Shown in pieces: positions 8,401-16,113 of a stretch of DNA of 35,159 nt. The notes under the pieces were generated by a model that made no database searches, was not told the DNA's origin, and was given only the letters and a program-made list of their open reading frames with translations. The first letter of the stretch is position 1; every line of letters begins with the position of its first letter. This DNA comes from a virus. Both the position numbers and the translations under genes were made by a program. Location of the stretch: the IMG/VR virus record IMGVR_UViG_3300048838_000497, positions 1 through 35,159 of that record; one strand, 5' to 3'.

Positions 8401-10339
8401 CTGACATTCCAAAAGCATTTATAACTGATGTCGTTGCATTAATAGCTTCATCGAAAGTAGCCACAGTAGTCTTGGCCAGTTTCATATTCTCTTGGAAAAA
8501 TGAAACGTCATTAGCCGAACTAACTACTTGGTTTGATATAGCTTCATAAATACCACGAGCAGTTGTACCAAGATCCTCACCAAAAGCAGCTGACAAACGA
8601 CGAATAGCTTCTGACCATTGTTCTGTGCTTGTAGTTGTCTTATCACTAATAGTTCGAATTTCACCAATTCGAATAGAGAACTCAGCAGCATCCTTGGCAC
8701 CTTGCTTAACTGCACCAGCAAATCCCATGAACACTCTATGCAATAGAATGAACTGACCTACACGTGCAGCATTATCAAGATTAAGGAAGAACTTACTGTC
8801 ATTAATTGCTTTTTGTTGTTTCTTAGCATTGGCTGTTGCTATCGCTGCTCTAGTATTTCTTATTTCGGCTTCGGCTTCTTGATGTAATAATGTAACGATC
8901 TGCCTTAGCTGTTGGATACGTTGCTTATCGTATGGTTGAGCAAACCTTGATTTCTCTAAAGCTGCTAACTGTCGTTCATAAGTAGCTAATTGTTTCTTGG
9001 CTGCAAGCTCTTGAACTAAGTAATTCTTTTGATTATCGAGTCCAGTTGGTAATCCTTTAGGTCTTGCTGCTAAAGCTTGTTGACTACTATCAATGCCTGC
9101 ATACTGGTCACGCAACTTTTGAATATTTGCTTTCGTTGATATTGCTCTTTGTTCTTCAGCAGCTTCCTTTTTAATTAATTCTATCAAATCCTTTATATTA
9201 TTTTTCTCATACTCAATACTTTTTATTCGTTGCTCTCTTGCAACTTTACCAGCTTTCGTTGTTATATCTAATTGTTCTAATGCTTTCTTTTCATCATTAA
9301 GTGCTTTAATATAATTTCTTTGTAACTGCAATTGGAGATTAGCTTGATTCGGCTTATAAGCAGCGCCTTGTGCTATAGGTACATTAGCTACTGCTAATTT
9401 TTCTTGATTGGCTCTTGCTTGTAATGCTGCTTGTTTTGTAGCTTTAGCATAATCTGATGCAGCCTTCTTTGCTTGCTGGCCAGTTAAAGCTAACTCCTCT
9501 TTAAGCAGCCTCATTCGCTCTTGCGTCAATCTGATCTGTTCTTGGAAATCGCGAATCCTATCACGACGAGCCTTCTTTCCTTCTGGCGTATCAAGATCAA
9601 GCTCACGCAGCTTTGTCATCCGTTCCCGTAACTTATCCATTCTTCTGGCTAAGTCGGTATATTCTTGCGCTGCTGAGGATTTTTGTCCAACGCCTTGTGC
9701 CATAGGTATACTACCTACAGCTAACGTTTCTTGACTGGCTTTAGCTTGTCTTGCTTGTTTTCTAGCTGCCTTCTCAGCTGCATCAGCCCCTCTAAGAAAT
9801 TGCTGACCAGTTAGCTGGAGTTCTTCTTTTATTAATCTTATTTTTTCTTGTTGAAGTCTTATCTGTTCCTGGAAAGCTTTGATCTTGGTTTGACGATCTT
9901 GCTTACCTTGTGGAGTATCAACTTCAAGATCACGTAATTGCGTAAGTCTATTTTTAAGTTCTGTTAATCTTTTTGTCTGATTCTCGTAATCCTTTACCGT
10001 AGAACCAGTGGCAGCTTTATTAGCCACCATTTTAATTTTACTAATAGCTTCAAGTTCTTTTCTATATTTCGGTAATATGTCACTTACATCTTTAATAGCA
10101 GTTGCAACGGCTTCTATGCCATCTTCTGTTTTCTCCATTGCAACGGCAAAATTTTTACCCTCTTTTGATATACCTTTTAAAGTCTGCGAAACAACTTCGC
10201 CATCTTTATTGAATTTCTTATATGCTTTTGTTACATCTTCGAGGGAAGCATTGTGCTTAGCTAGAGCCTTGTTAATTAGATCAATAGCATCTAGCCCGGT
10301 GACATCAAAATTGAATGTCGAGTTAAGATCATCAGACAT
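5447..10339 (-). CDS. Tail tape measure protein (TP901-type)
   Basis: 1630 residues, the longest gene here. Residues 1-540 are mostly coiled coil, with three tandem copies of a roughly 109-residue unit. A TP901-like minor-tail domain follows at about 550-760 (IGEIRTISDKTTTSTEQW, GVSFKEQQAALAALSIQG). A hydrophobic Ala/Gly-rich stretch is near 850-935. Another coiled-coil region leads to a C-terminus typical of tape measures (MDPREFIVNAEASRTY, then AQGGS). The protein sets tail length; at the usual 0.15 nm per residue this would imply a tail of roughly 240 nm. The hydrophobic part may help DNA cross the host membrane. AGGACC precedes the ATG. Confidence 0.95.
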   Translation of the reverse strand: MSDDLNSTFNFDVTGLDAIDLINKALAKHNASLEDVTKAYKKFNKDGEVVSQTLKGISKEGKNFAVAMEKTEDGIEAVATAIKDVSDILPKYRKELEAISKIKMVANKAATGSTVKDYENQTKRLTELKNRLTQLRDLEVDTPQGKQDRQTKIKAFQEQIRLQQEKIRLIKEELQLTGQQFLRGADAAEKAARKQARQAKASQETLAVGSIPMAQGVGQKSSAAQEYTDLARRMDKLRERMTKLRELDLDTPEGKKARRDRIRDFQEQIRLTQERMRLLKEELALTGQQAKKAASDYAKATKQAALQARANQEKLAVANVPIAQGAAYKPNQANLQLQLQRNYIKALNDEKKALEQLDITTKAGKVAREQRIKSIEYEKNNIKDLIELIKKEAAEEQRAISTKANIQKLRDQYAGIDSSQQALAARPKGLPTGLDNQKNYLVQELAAKKQLATYERQLAALEKSRFAQPYDKQRIQQLRQIVTLLHQEAEAEIRNTRAAIATANAKKQQKAINDSKFFLNLDNAARVGQFILLHRVFMGFAGAVKQGAKDAAEFSIRIGEIRTISDKTTTSTEQWSEAIRRLSAAFGEDLGTTARGIYEAISNQVVSSANDVSFFQENMKLAKTTVATFDEAINATTSVINAFGMSVADTADISKTLFATVDIGRVHLSEMANTLGRVSILSNALGVSFKEQQAALAALSIQGVKHATAETYLTNIFQKMIRPSDRMKEVFDELGVSSGEVAYKTFGLAGMVEILGDVAKDSGDEMAEMGELFQRIRATTGSVALSQDKLNVAISRMAQSASEAKAAYEEMYNTMGARLERQTQALRNMFTIDIGSQFNKMLLKIADSFGGLANAVTVATAAIAGLTAGWLVFTKTAQAVAAFTAIASAVKAASTALWGATAATTAFGTAATWATGGLSLLAAAVAFVGVRYLTAGIRLEETIRLFQQEADLARENSTAYTELKTSIDSFTDAQTAGTQKIRQNIALFAQASYRELKRTQEAFKDIVRFTGYAIDATKDAATASVEAVKKSVDEMKDSLEDAYDLIQDATFESAETLFSNTIERLGFWADDAGKVIDNRLYSIKERMEELTKTFIEANSGLYGKKGNKIATDAIKEYQTLQQESKAYEQQLKQLDKVGKETLSNQIAYADQEAQRLFQAGIAASSSATSPEQQEAAQKQIELAEKMFAKRNELLDQYTEKYETDLSVAQNRMIQMQEQELLVIQQKAIAQQNYIKITEDALAKEEAKKAKKEYALRELENALKEIGSFDYGKQSEAEFVGYYNKVKEMLALGEFDPEGRLTIMRDLITNYYAQVKQSGLEANQELAKQSQQQISFIEQQIEASSTKIKDLEDKQKNAVKGAASDLATLAQRIKDQYGQGLTAWQALGENASNTGEYQKIREEAAAFMQPVNDLIEKLRVGSINSAQEIQDAFNQMQLIVEKMQQQGFGSDEINQAIFNMQQAFKTLSEANDPYQLAVQQNQELADLRMELVKSQTYLNNLNERDLNVQRQMIEAYKQQLEFLRQKGEAITGRLPGTNQALGGVRGNDRRAVYMDPREFIVNAEASRTYAPFLQAINSNRIPHFAQGGSVTNVGDIKVSVNGGSTSGQTIQEIAQGINREIRLGRIKLNVR
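9005..9985 (-). repeat. Three tandem ~327-bp units in the tape measure gene
   Basis: Units begin near residues 120, 229 and 338 of the tape measure. Anchors at equal spacing are LRDLEVDTPQGK (136) and LRELDLDTPEGK (245), then KEELQLTGQQ (171) and KEELALTGQQ (280), then IPMAQGVG (211) and VPIAQGAA (320). The third copy is worn (LEQLDITTKAGK; KGLPTGLDNQ). The DNA has diverged, so the duplications are old. Confidence 0.8.
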
Positions 10340-10911
10340 TATGTTATGGTCCTAGTGTAAGGGACTAGATGCTTATCCTTAAGGAGCCTAATCTGTTTCA
10401 ATGCAGTTGGTAAGTAGGCTTGTGCAGCTGTATTAGCTTCTTCAATTATATTCCACGGTGTATCGTGTGCCAGATTAAATTCTTCTTTTGCTGTTAGACT
10501 AGTTTCATTAACTATAAAATGCTTTACATCAGTCCACCAATCAAAAATTAATTTGAATGGCCCATATTGATTCCTCATCACAACAATAAAATTATCTTTT
10601 TTACTTTGTGCTACGCCTTGTGTTCTAGATTTAACACCTGGTATAACTTTTTCATATTGTACACCATCAATGCTGAAAGCAACTCTCTTACCTTCATCTT
10701 TCAAGAACTCATGAAGTCTAGTAAAGGATGCTTTTGCCATACCTGTCACAACCGGGAAACCATCATCTGGATTCATAGTTGGTTGTGTAGCTTTGCGAAA
10801 CCATACAACAGCGGTCTTAACCATAGCATCATATAGATCGGCTTCGGCATCTGCTCTAGCCTCTTTTGGTTTGAACTTTAACCCTTTTAGACTACAAGAT
10901 GCGTGCATCAT
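10339..10911 (-). CDS. Hypothetical protein upstream of the tape measure
   Basis: 190 residues, starting MMHASCSLKGLKFKPK; either of two adjacent ATGs could be used. It shares its last base with the first base of the tape measure start and begins one base after the 61-residue frame, so the three are coupled. It is a soluble alpha/beta protein with several aromatic residues (FKLIFDWWTDVKHFIV) and no membrane segment. Phage genes between the tail chaperones and tape measure are usually tail components. I do not recognise the family. Confidence 0.6.
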   Translation of the reverse strand: MMHASCSLKGLKFKPKEARADAEADLYDAMVKTAVVWFRKATQPTMNPDDGFPVVTGMAKASFTRLHEFLKDEGKRVAFSIDGVQYEKVIPGVKSRTQGVAQSKKDNFIVVMRNQYGPFKLIFDWWTDVKHFIVNETSLTAKEEFNLAHDTPWNIIEEANTAAQAYLPTALKQIRLLKDKHLVPYTRTIT

Positions 10912-10912
10912 G

Positions 10913-11098
10913 TTATTCGCCGCCTCTCACCATGAGTTCTTCAACTTCTTCCATTTGCCTAATTTGGTCATAAGCCACAAGCAGCAAACGAGACCACCAG
11001 TTATTGTCATCAAATCGTGGTTCAATACCAGGTGGTAAAATGCGAAATCGCTCGCACGCTCGCCAATCAGCGTAGACGTGCGAGCGACCTTTAGGCAA
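10913..11098 (-). CDS. Short frame, probably the frameshifted extension of the tail assembly chaperone
   Basis: 61 codons from a TTG at 11098 with no ribosome site before it. The frame is in the -1 register relative to the 153-residue gene just upstream and stays open back past that gene's stop, to a TGA near 11149. Many siphophages make a G/GT chaperone pair by -1 frameshifting exactly here, upstream of the tape measure. This stretch therefore more likely encodes the extra C-terminal part of a fusion protein than a free protein. The content (WRACERFRILPPGIEPRF) is soluble and Arg-rich. It contains a strong 11-bp stem (11048-11087). Confidence 0.5.
   Translation of the reverse strand: MPKGRSHVYADWRACERFRILPPGIEPRFDDNNWWSRLLLVAYDQIRQMEEVEELMVRGGE
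11048..11087 (-). promoter_or_regulatory. Strong mRNA hairpin downstream of the putative frameshift region
   Basis: The arms 11048-11058 and 11077-11087 are perfectly complementary over 11 bases (TCGCTCGCACG on the plus strand), with an 18-base loop that can itself pair three bases. It begins 22 bases after the zero-frame stop of the upstream gene. It could slow ribosomes, but it is farther from the candidate slip site than in well-studied -1 frameshift signals. Confidence 0.45.
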
Positions 11099-11109
11099 GA
11101 AAATTTTTC

Positions 11110-11571
11110 TTACGTTTGCTGCGTGAGTGCTAAAAACTCTTCCTTTGCCTCATCGAAACGAGACTCATCAAGAGAATTAGCCTTCATCACAGTACCGATA
11201 ATAGCGTTGATTTCGCCAGTTGTAAAAATGGTTTCGAGTTCTGTTTTATAATTTTCCCAAGTCTCTGGATCACTTAAGCTAACAGTTTCCCATTGCAATC
11301 CTTCAGTTGCATTTAACGACTCAAGAATCAACCAAGAGGATCGCTTGTTAGCCCACTCGTCCCGTTTCTTAAGAAACTCAGGATCGTCATAAGCAGTTTC
11401 TTCTCTACCATTTGGATACTTACGAACTGGCGGCTTCGGCTCAGGACATACTAGATTGAATTGAGTGTAATCTAATACAGCTTGAGCTTTAAAAACCACA
11501 TTTTGTCCCTCCCGAGGGATGACAATAATTTCGTCTTTCGGCCTAGAAATTGGTTGTCCACCGATTTTCAT
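11110..11571 (-). CDS. Tail assembly chaperone-like protein (gpG position)
   Basis: 153 residues. AAGGTGAG lies just before the ATG, and the gene directly follows the tail-tube gene. The protein starts MKIGGQPISRPKDEIIVIPR and is mostly helical and acidic at its C-terminus (DESRFDEAKEEFLALTQQT). Size, place between tube and tape measure, and the open -1 frame at its end fit the first chaperone (gpG-like) of long-tailed phages. These proteins coat the tape measure until the tube polymerises and are absent from the finished tail. The identification rests on context more than on a motif. A possible slip site, G-TTT-TTA, lies at 11131-11137. Confidence 0.6.
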   Translation of the reverse strand: MKIGGQPISRPKDEIIVIPREGQNVVFKAQAVLDYTQFNLVCPEPKPPVRKYPNGREETAYDDPEFLKKRDEWANKRSSWLILESLNATEGLQWETVSLSDPETWENYKTELETIFTTGEINAIIGTVMKANSLDESRFDEAKEEFLALTQQT

Positions 11572-11585
11572 AACTCACCTTTAAA

Positions 11586-12089
11586 TTAAGTAATATTAAC
11601 ACGGGTCGAGGTCGGACGGATCTCGTTGCAGCTACCAGATGCAGAGATTGTACCAGCCTTAATATCGAAGTCTAACTTCTCGTAACGGAACTCACTAAAC
11701 GTGAGCGTTTCGTCCTTCGTTGTACCGCAGGTGATATTGTATTCCACAACAATATCAACTGCATAAGGTTCACAAGCATCTGCTCCAGTTGTCGTCCAGC
11801 CAGCAGTTACTGCTGAACCTACACCTTGAATAGCTTCCGCTGGAGTTACTGGTTCACTAGCAGCAGAATCAGATGTGTAGAACTCATACACAAGATCGAA
11901 GTTAACAGAGCATGGTACTTGATCGCCTTCACGAACCAGATCCAAGTTACCACGATCTAAAATATACTCAATCGTTCGAGAGATTGAATAGGTGAGATTA
12001 CCTTCACCAACGGTGACGGTAATCGACTTAGGAGTCGAGCTTCCGTCCTTAATTTTCAACAAACACTTTTTAAGATCAATAGCAGCCAT
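11586..12089 (-). CDS. Major tail tube protein
   Basis: 167 residues. The start AAIDLKKCLLKIKDGSS, then ITVTVGEGNLTYSISR and LDRGNLDLVREGDQVP, resembles a family of siphophage tail-tube proteins with a compact beta fold. Position supports this: after the tail-completion genes and before the chaperones and tape measure, the usual order. GGAGG precedes the ATG, which overlaps the upstream stop (TAATG). Four cysteines occur (positions 9, 60, 106 and 120), with a further one near the C-terminus (GSCNEIR), somewhat many for a tube protein. Subunits would stack in rings around the tape measure. Confidence 0.72.
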   Translation of the reverse strand: MAAIDLKKCLLKIKDGSSTPKSITVTVGEGNLTYSISRTIEYILDRGNLDLVREGDQVPCSVNFDLVYEFYTSDSAASEPVTPAEAIQGVGSAVTAGWTTTGADACEPYAVDIVVEYNITCGTTKDETLTFSEFRYEKLDFDIKAGTISASGSCNEIRPTSTRVNIT

Positions 12090-12598
12090 TAGCTACTAGC
12101 CTCCAAAACAGTAATTACATCGAACGTTAGTGCTTCTTGGTAGATTGCAGTTTGCTCAGTCGGTTCAAATAAGTAATATGCATCAATCGCAACATGATAT
12201 ATTGTATCATTCTTATAACCGAAATCTCTTAAGTTAAGATCTGATTTCAGAGTTAAGCAACCAATTTGAGATTGGTCATCATTAACATTATTACCGTACT
12301 TAAAAACAGCTATACTAGTTGTAAATGGTGATAAGCCAGTACCTTTCATTCTATCGAGTTTGTATATATCATTTTCATTACTTGAAGAAACAATTAATAA
12401 ATTAACCATTATACCTAAACGGTATTCATTGCGTGTTTTTATACTGACATCAGGACCATCAAACCGTAACTCGTATCTATCATTTGGTTGTGTACCTAAG
12501 CGTCTTTCACCATCTACTAAAAGATTTCTGTCTCCGAAATAAGGCAGGAAGTGTTTTATAATTGAAGCCTTAATCCAGCGAGGCCAATCTACATTCAT
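12089..12598 (-). CDS. Putative tail terminator / tail completion protein
   Basis: 169 residues, starting MNVDWPRWIKASIIKHFLPYF. The N-terminal helix followed by strands (YELRFDGPDVSIK, YRLGIMVNLLIVSS) and the location between a head-closure-like gene and the tail tube match tail terminator proteins, which cap the tube and join it to the head. Start and stop overlap both neighbours (ATGA upstream, TAATG downstream). No sequence motif clinches it; a minor tail protein is the alternative. Confidence 0.55.
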   Translation of the reverse strand: MNVDWPRWIKASIIKHFLPYFGDRNLLVDGERRLGTQPNDRYELRFDGPDVSIKTRNEYRLGIMVNLLIVSSSNENDIYKLDRMKGTGLSPFTTSIAVFKYGNNVNDDQSQIGCLTLKSDLNLRDFGYKNDTIYHVAIDAYYLFEPTEQTAIYQEALTFDVITVLEASS

Positions 12599-13011
12599 AG
12601 TTCAGCCCCTTCTATTGCTTCGGCAGTTACTAAGTAACCGACACCACCTTCAAGTTCTTCAACAGTTTGTATATTAAATCTTTTGTTATCAATCAAAATA
12701 TAATTATTTTTTATATCTGGTACAATACCTCTTGGTAGATTCGCTGCATCGAAAATGAATTCCGTTACAGTATGGTCAGTGCCGCCGCCACGATTGAAAA
12801 TACCTAATGCTGCTCTTAACGTACCGAGATTACTAGTCTTTCTCGGCAATTTAATCAGTTTTGAGATATTATAAGAATTACTGGTTTGCGTCTGTTCACC
12901 AGTACCATAGTCTGTTGATATATTTGTTATTTGTATTAATGTGGCTTGTCTTCCGAAAGCCTGCCGCAATCTATATAAAGTCTTTTTCATAAAATTTAAA
13001 TTGTTTCTCAT
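12595..13011 (-). CDS. Putative head closure / head-tail adaptor protein
   Basis: 138 residues. It is the first gene after the capsid gene and its terminator and precedes the tail terminator-like gene. The strand pattern (ATLIQITNISTDYGTGEQTQ, then YILIDNKRFNIQTVEELEGG) resembles the small beta-barrel closure proteins that plug the portal-connector channel. The ATG at 13011 lies directly behind the T-run of the terminator and has no clear ribosome site; an in-frame ATG at 12990 (MKKTLYRLRQ) is a possible alternative. How this gene is transcribed past the terminator is unclear; read-through is the simplest idea. Confidence 0.55.
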   Translation of the reverse strand: MRNNLNFMKKTLYRLRQAFGRQATLIQITNISTDYGTGEQTQTSNSYNISKLIKLPRKTSNLGTLRAALGIFNRGGGTDHTVTEFIFDAANLPRGIVPDIKNNYILIDNKRFNIQTVEELEGGVGYLVTAEAIEGAEL

Positions 13012-13013
13012 AT

Positions 13014-13056
13014 TAAAAACTGGCGGGTAGTTGCATCAAAGCAACTACCCAGCCAG
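13014..13056 (-). terminator. Rho-independent terminator after the capsid gene
   Basis: Stem GGGTAGTTGC (13025-13034) and GCAACTACCC (13041-13050) with loop ATCAAA, extended by CTGGC/GCCAG across a one-base bulge. Read on the minus strand it is followed by TTTTTAATA. Placed 15 bases past the stop of the major capsid gene, it would give abundant capsid transcript with partial read-through to the tail genes. Confidence 0.88.
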
Positions 13057-13070
13057 CCTCCCAAAATTGG

Positions 13071-14462
13071 TTAACCGAGCAACAAGCAACCGAGGTTACT
13101 ATCGAGAACCTTTACACCCATTAACATGTCAAGCGTAACCAAGTGACCCTGCTTGGTACCATTGTACGTGATCGTAGCACGCATCGAGGCACCATTGTAG
13201 GTCACATTACTGGACAGAGCACCAACGCCCACACGCGGTGCGGCCAACGGACGGATAACCAGCGCCAACGCATTGCGGTGGAACGCAAAGTTATAATCAC
13301 CAGCCGGACCAACGTTCAAAGCATCATCATTAGCGATAGCAGCTTCGAGCGGCCGATCCAAGAGCATCGTTGTCGAAGTAACATCAACGATCGTGTAAAC
13401 GGCATTACTCGAAGAAGTACCGAAGGACACCATCTGGCCAACACACGGAGTGTTGGTGAAACCATCGTAAGTGATATAACCATCGTAACCAGCATCGTAA
13501 CCAGCAGACAGATTAACTGCACCTGGATCGATAACTGTCACAACAGCATCATTGGCAACAGCATGGGTCAAGCCAGGGGCCTTAACCGTAATGCTGGTCG
13601 GCGTAGCACCACCAACAGTGCTAACGACACGCAAAGGAGTACCATCGCCAGCGACAGTGATAAAGCTATTAGCACCAATCGCTGCCGAGAAGCCATCCAC
13701 GGTCATCGTAACTGTACCAGGCTGATAGCCAGCCGCCAGGTTGATCGCACCAGTTACGGTGTCAACATTACCAGCGGGCACGCTACCCATGTTCTGGCAC
13801 ATAAAGTGATTGAACTGCAACTTACGACCGAGGCTAGCCTCACGAAGTGCAGTACCGTCATCACCAACCTTCTCAGCGGACAAGAACATTTCCGTACCGA
13901 GAACATTGGCTTCCGCAGTCGGCGTCCAAATCAGGTTACGACCAGATTCAAACACCTTCTTAATATTCATCACTTTACGGGCTTCAAGAATATAAGCCTG
14001 AGCAGTCGAGCTGCTCAAGCCACCAAGCTTACCAGCACAGTTCGCCAAGAACTGCGAATACTGGCCGAGAAGCACACGATCAACGAAGCGAGCCTGAGCC
14101 AGCATAGCAGGCTGCAAGTACTCAACAACCAAGTCCTTAAAGGACTTGCTTTCTTCGCCGTCACGCAGCAAGAAAGAAACGTGCACCATTTGATTCAAAA
14201 CCACCGGCACGTTAGTAGCCGACGCGTCTTGAACCGTAACGTCGTCGTTCACGCCCTTACGCTTGGCAGTGAACTCGGCGGGCTTACGGGTATTAACCGT
14301 ATCGCCAAACGCCGCAATTTTTTCCTCGAAATCCCGGTGAACAAGGTTACCAATAACCATGTTTTCTTCGAGAATAGCCAAAGACTCTTGCGCCCACAGT
14401 TCGGGAACGAAAGCATCAAGGCTGTTAGAATAAAGCAAAACGAACTTCTTTCCGGTACCCAT
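13071..14462 (-). CDS. Major capsid protein
   Basis: 463 residues. The gene follows a scaffold gene and precedes connectors. The N-terminal part (SLDAFVPELWAQESLAILEENM, then NLVHRDFEEKIAAFGDTV) and the C-terminal FAFHRNALALVIRPLA with NGASMRATITYNG resemble P22-type (HK97-fold) coat proteins. A Gly/Thr/Val-rich stretch at about 230-390 (AAGYQPGTVTMTVDGFSAA, SAGYDAGYDGYITYDGF) looks like a beta domain inserted into the coat fold, as P22 coat has. The DNA is clearly more G+C-rich than the surrounding head and tail genes, consistent with codon tuning for high expression. GAGG precedes the ATG and a strong terminator follows. Confidence 0.88.
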   Translation of the reverse strand: MGTGKKFVLLYSNSLDAFVPELWAQESLAILEENMVIGNLVHRDFEEKIAAFGDTVNTRKPAEFTAKRKGVNDDVTVQDASATNVPVVLNQMVHVSFLLRDGEESKSFKDLVVEYLQPAMLAQARFVDRVLLGQYSQFLANCAGKLGGLSSSTAQAYILEARKVMNIKKVFESGRNLIWTPTAEANVLGTEMFLSAEKVGDDGTALREASLGRKLQFNHFMCQNMGSVPAGNVDTVTGAINLAAGYQPGTVTMTVDGFSAAIGANSFITVAGDGTPLRVVSTVGGATPTSITVKAPGLTHAVANDAVVTVIDPGAVNLSAGYDAGYDGYITYDGFTNTPCVGQMVSFGTSSSNAVYTIVDVTSTTMLLDRPLEAAIANDDALNVGPAGDYNFAFHRNALALVIRPLAAPRVGVGALSSNVTYNGASMRATITYNGTKQGHLVTLDMLMGVKVLDSNLGCLLLG

Positions 14463-14478
14463 CAGAAAACCTCACAAG

Positions 14479-15285
14479 TTATTTCAGATTCTTATTTCGC
14501 CACTTACGGTAAGCCGCAGCGTCTTTCAATGGTGGTGCGTCAGAATCGCTGCGTCCCGCTCCTGCACCTAAGCCTAATCCACCATTGATTGTTGCCTTGA
14601 ATAAATTAAAATTCTCAGGCCGTTCCTTCATACGTTTTACTGCCTCTGAAATTGTGAGGTCCAGAGTTACCTCAGCACCTGTTTTCGAGTCCTTATCAAG
14701 GAGTTTTACTCGCGGTGTAAAAATGTCTTTAGGGGCACCGCTTTCATCCATCTCTTGAACAACTCGTGGTGACATCTGAGCTTGCACTAAACCGATAATT
14801 TGGCTAGTGTCATAAGCCTCATGTTCTTCTGAGGCTTTATGTATAGCGTTAATAATCAAAGCGCGTTCGAACCGGGCTTTCCACGTATCTCGTTCTGTAG
14901 TAACGTTTGTGAGTTTTGAATCATAATCCTTTTGTAACTTTTCTCGATCTTTCTTTGCAAGTTGCTCTTTTGTTAAAAGCTGATCATTGAGTTCTTCAAT
15001 ACGTTTTGAGAGAGCTGCTTGTTCTTGTTCTGTAAGATTTTTCGATTGCTTAATTGTTTCGAGTTCGGCGATAATCTTTTTAGCTTTTTCTTCGTTCTTA
15101 CGACGATCGTTAGCTAAGATCTTGTTCAACTCGTCTTGAGTGAACGTTTTCTTATTAGGATCACCACCTTCCGGGTTTGAGTTTGGGTCTTGATTTTTAT
15201 CATCAGCATTAGAATCGTCGTTCTGACTGTCATCATCACCCTCATACAAGAGGTAGAATTTCTTAAAAGCAAATGCTTTATACAT
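14479..15285 (-). CDS. Capsid scaffolding protein
   Basis: 268 residues. After a short N-terminus comes a very acidic, low-complexity segment (15-45, many Asp/Asn), then FTQDELNKILANDRRK and a long charged coiled coil (about 55-135). The C-terminal region ends in a basic helix (YRKWRNKNLK), which in scaffolds often contacts the coat protein. This layout and the place directly before the capsid gene are typical of gp20-type scaffolds. It should be inside the procapsid and leave or be cleaved during maturation. No protease domain is fused to it. Confidence 0.85.
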   Translation of the reverse strand: MYKAFAFKKFYLLYEGDDDSQNDDSNADDKNQDPNSNPEGGDPNKKTFTQDELNKILANDRRKNEEKAKKIIAELETIKQSKNLTEQEQAALSKRIEELNDQLLTKEQLAKKDREKLQKDYDSKLTNVTTERDTWKARFERALIINAIHKASEEHEAYDTSQIIGLVQAQMSPRVVQEMDESGAPKDIFTPRVKLLDKDSKTGAEVTLDLTISEAVKRMKERPENFNLFKATINGGLGLGAGAGRSDSDAPPLKDAAAYRKWRNKNLK

Positions 15286-15288
15286 ACT

Positions 15289-16113
15289 TTAAGACTCCCG
15301 ACTAATTGTCAAAATCCTAGGATCACGTAAATAGGGCTTAAGTAGCTGCCAAGCTCTTGCACTAACTATACCGGCAGCTATCCATTCAGGGAAAACACCG
15401 CGTTGATACGTTTCGCGTACACCACCATATTGTTCTGACTCAGATCGTAACATTTCCATTTCATAATCTGGATCACTACCGTCTAATAGTTTCCAAGCCA
15501 ATTCATAGGCTGCGAACTTTACGTTAGTTGGTACTAATGTATCGTCGTCGCGAGGAAATTCTAAATACTGATCTGAGTCTGCTTTTTCACCTTTGAAATT
15601 TAGATTATCAATTAAGCGTGTTGCTTCTGTTAAAGCTGCTATTCTATCTGAGTTTGTTGCATCTAACCAAGCTGTTGAATTTAATCTTGTTGAGAAGTAA
15701 CTTGATGCATCCAAAATAGTTCCATAGATGGTGCCACCGACATCACCTATTTCACTAGTCTGTGTTACATCAAAGTAATAAATCTCACTTGAGTACTTCG
15801 AAGTCCCCCAAGTCCACTCTAAAAGGACTTCATGACGTTCTATGGTTCCGGGAGACGAACTTTCATTTACTATAATATTATCTTCTGGTTGTATATTCCA
15901 AGTTACATTACCCTGTGTGTCTAATGTTATATCATTTGCATTTAAAGCGTTTTGCTTGAAACGCCCATTAATAACTTCTCTAGTATTTAAGTCTGTTATA
16001 GTAATTGTAAATGTTGATATGTCTGCGGAACCCATAGGACTTCCAAGGTTATCTAACAAGACACCTGTGAAAGTCCCTGATTGTTCCTCATTGAAACTAT
16101 ATGAAGTTGGCAT
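15289..16113 (-). CDS. Head-tail connector with an N-terminal beta domain
   Basis: 274 residues in two parts. Residues 1-125 form a beta-sandwich-like region (STFTITITDLNTREVING, EVLLEWTWGTSKYSSEIYYF) like those on baseplate or decoration proteins. Residues 135-274 match the helical connector family often labelled DnaT-like in databases: FSTRLNSTAWLDATNSDRI, AALTEATRLIDNLNF, LEFPRDDDTLVPTNVKFAA, then a Tyr- and Arg-rich tail. The second part would bind under the portal. A fusion of beta domain and connector is less usual. The ATG overlaps the preceding stop (TAATG), with GAGTGG nearby. Confidence 0.7.
   Translation of the reverse strand: MPTSYSFNEEQSGTFTGVLLDNLGSPMGSADISTFTITITDLNTREVINGRFKQNALNANDITLDTQGNVTWNIQPEDNIIVNESSSPGTIERHEVLLEWTWGTSKYSSEIYYFDVTQTSEIGDVGGTIYGTILDASSYFSTRLNSTAWLDATNSDRIAALTEATRLIDNLNFKGEKADSDQYLEFPRDDDTLVPTNVKFAAYELAWKLLDGSDPDYEMEMLRSESEQYGGVRETYQRGVFPEWIAAGIVSARAWQLLKPYLRDPRILTISRES

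Noticed and set aside
13143-14588. 481-codon open frame on the plus strand opposite the capsid gene
   Set aside because: It is antisense to a clear capsid gene and into the scaffold gene, rich in Arg/Thr/Asn, without a recognisable domain. The G+C-rich codon pattern of the capsid gene keeps stops out of this frame.
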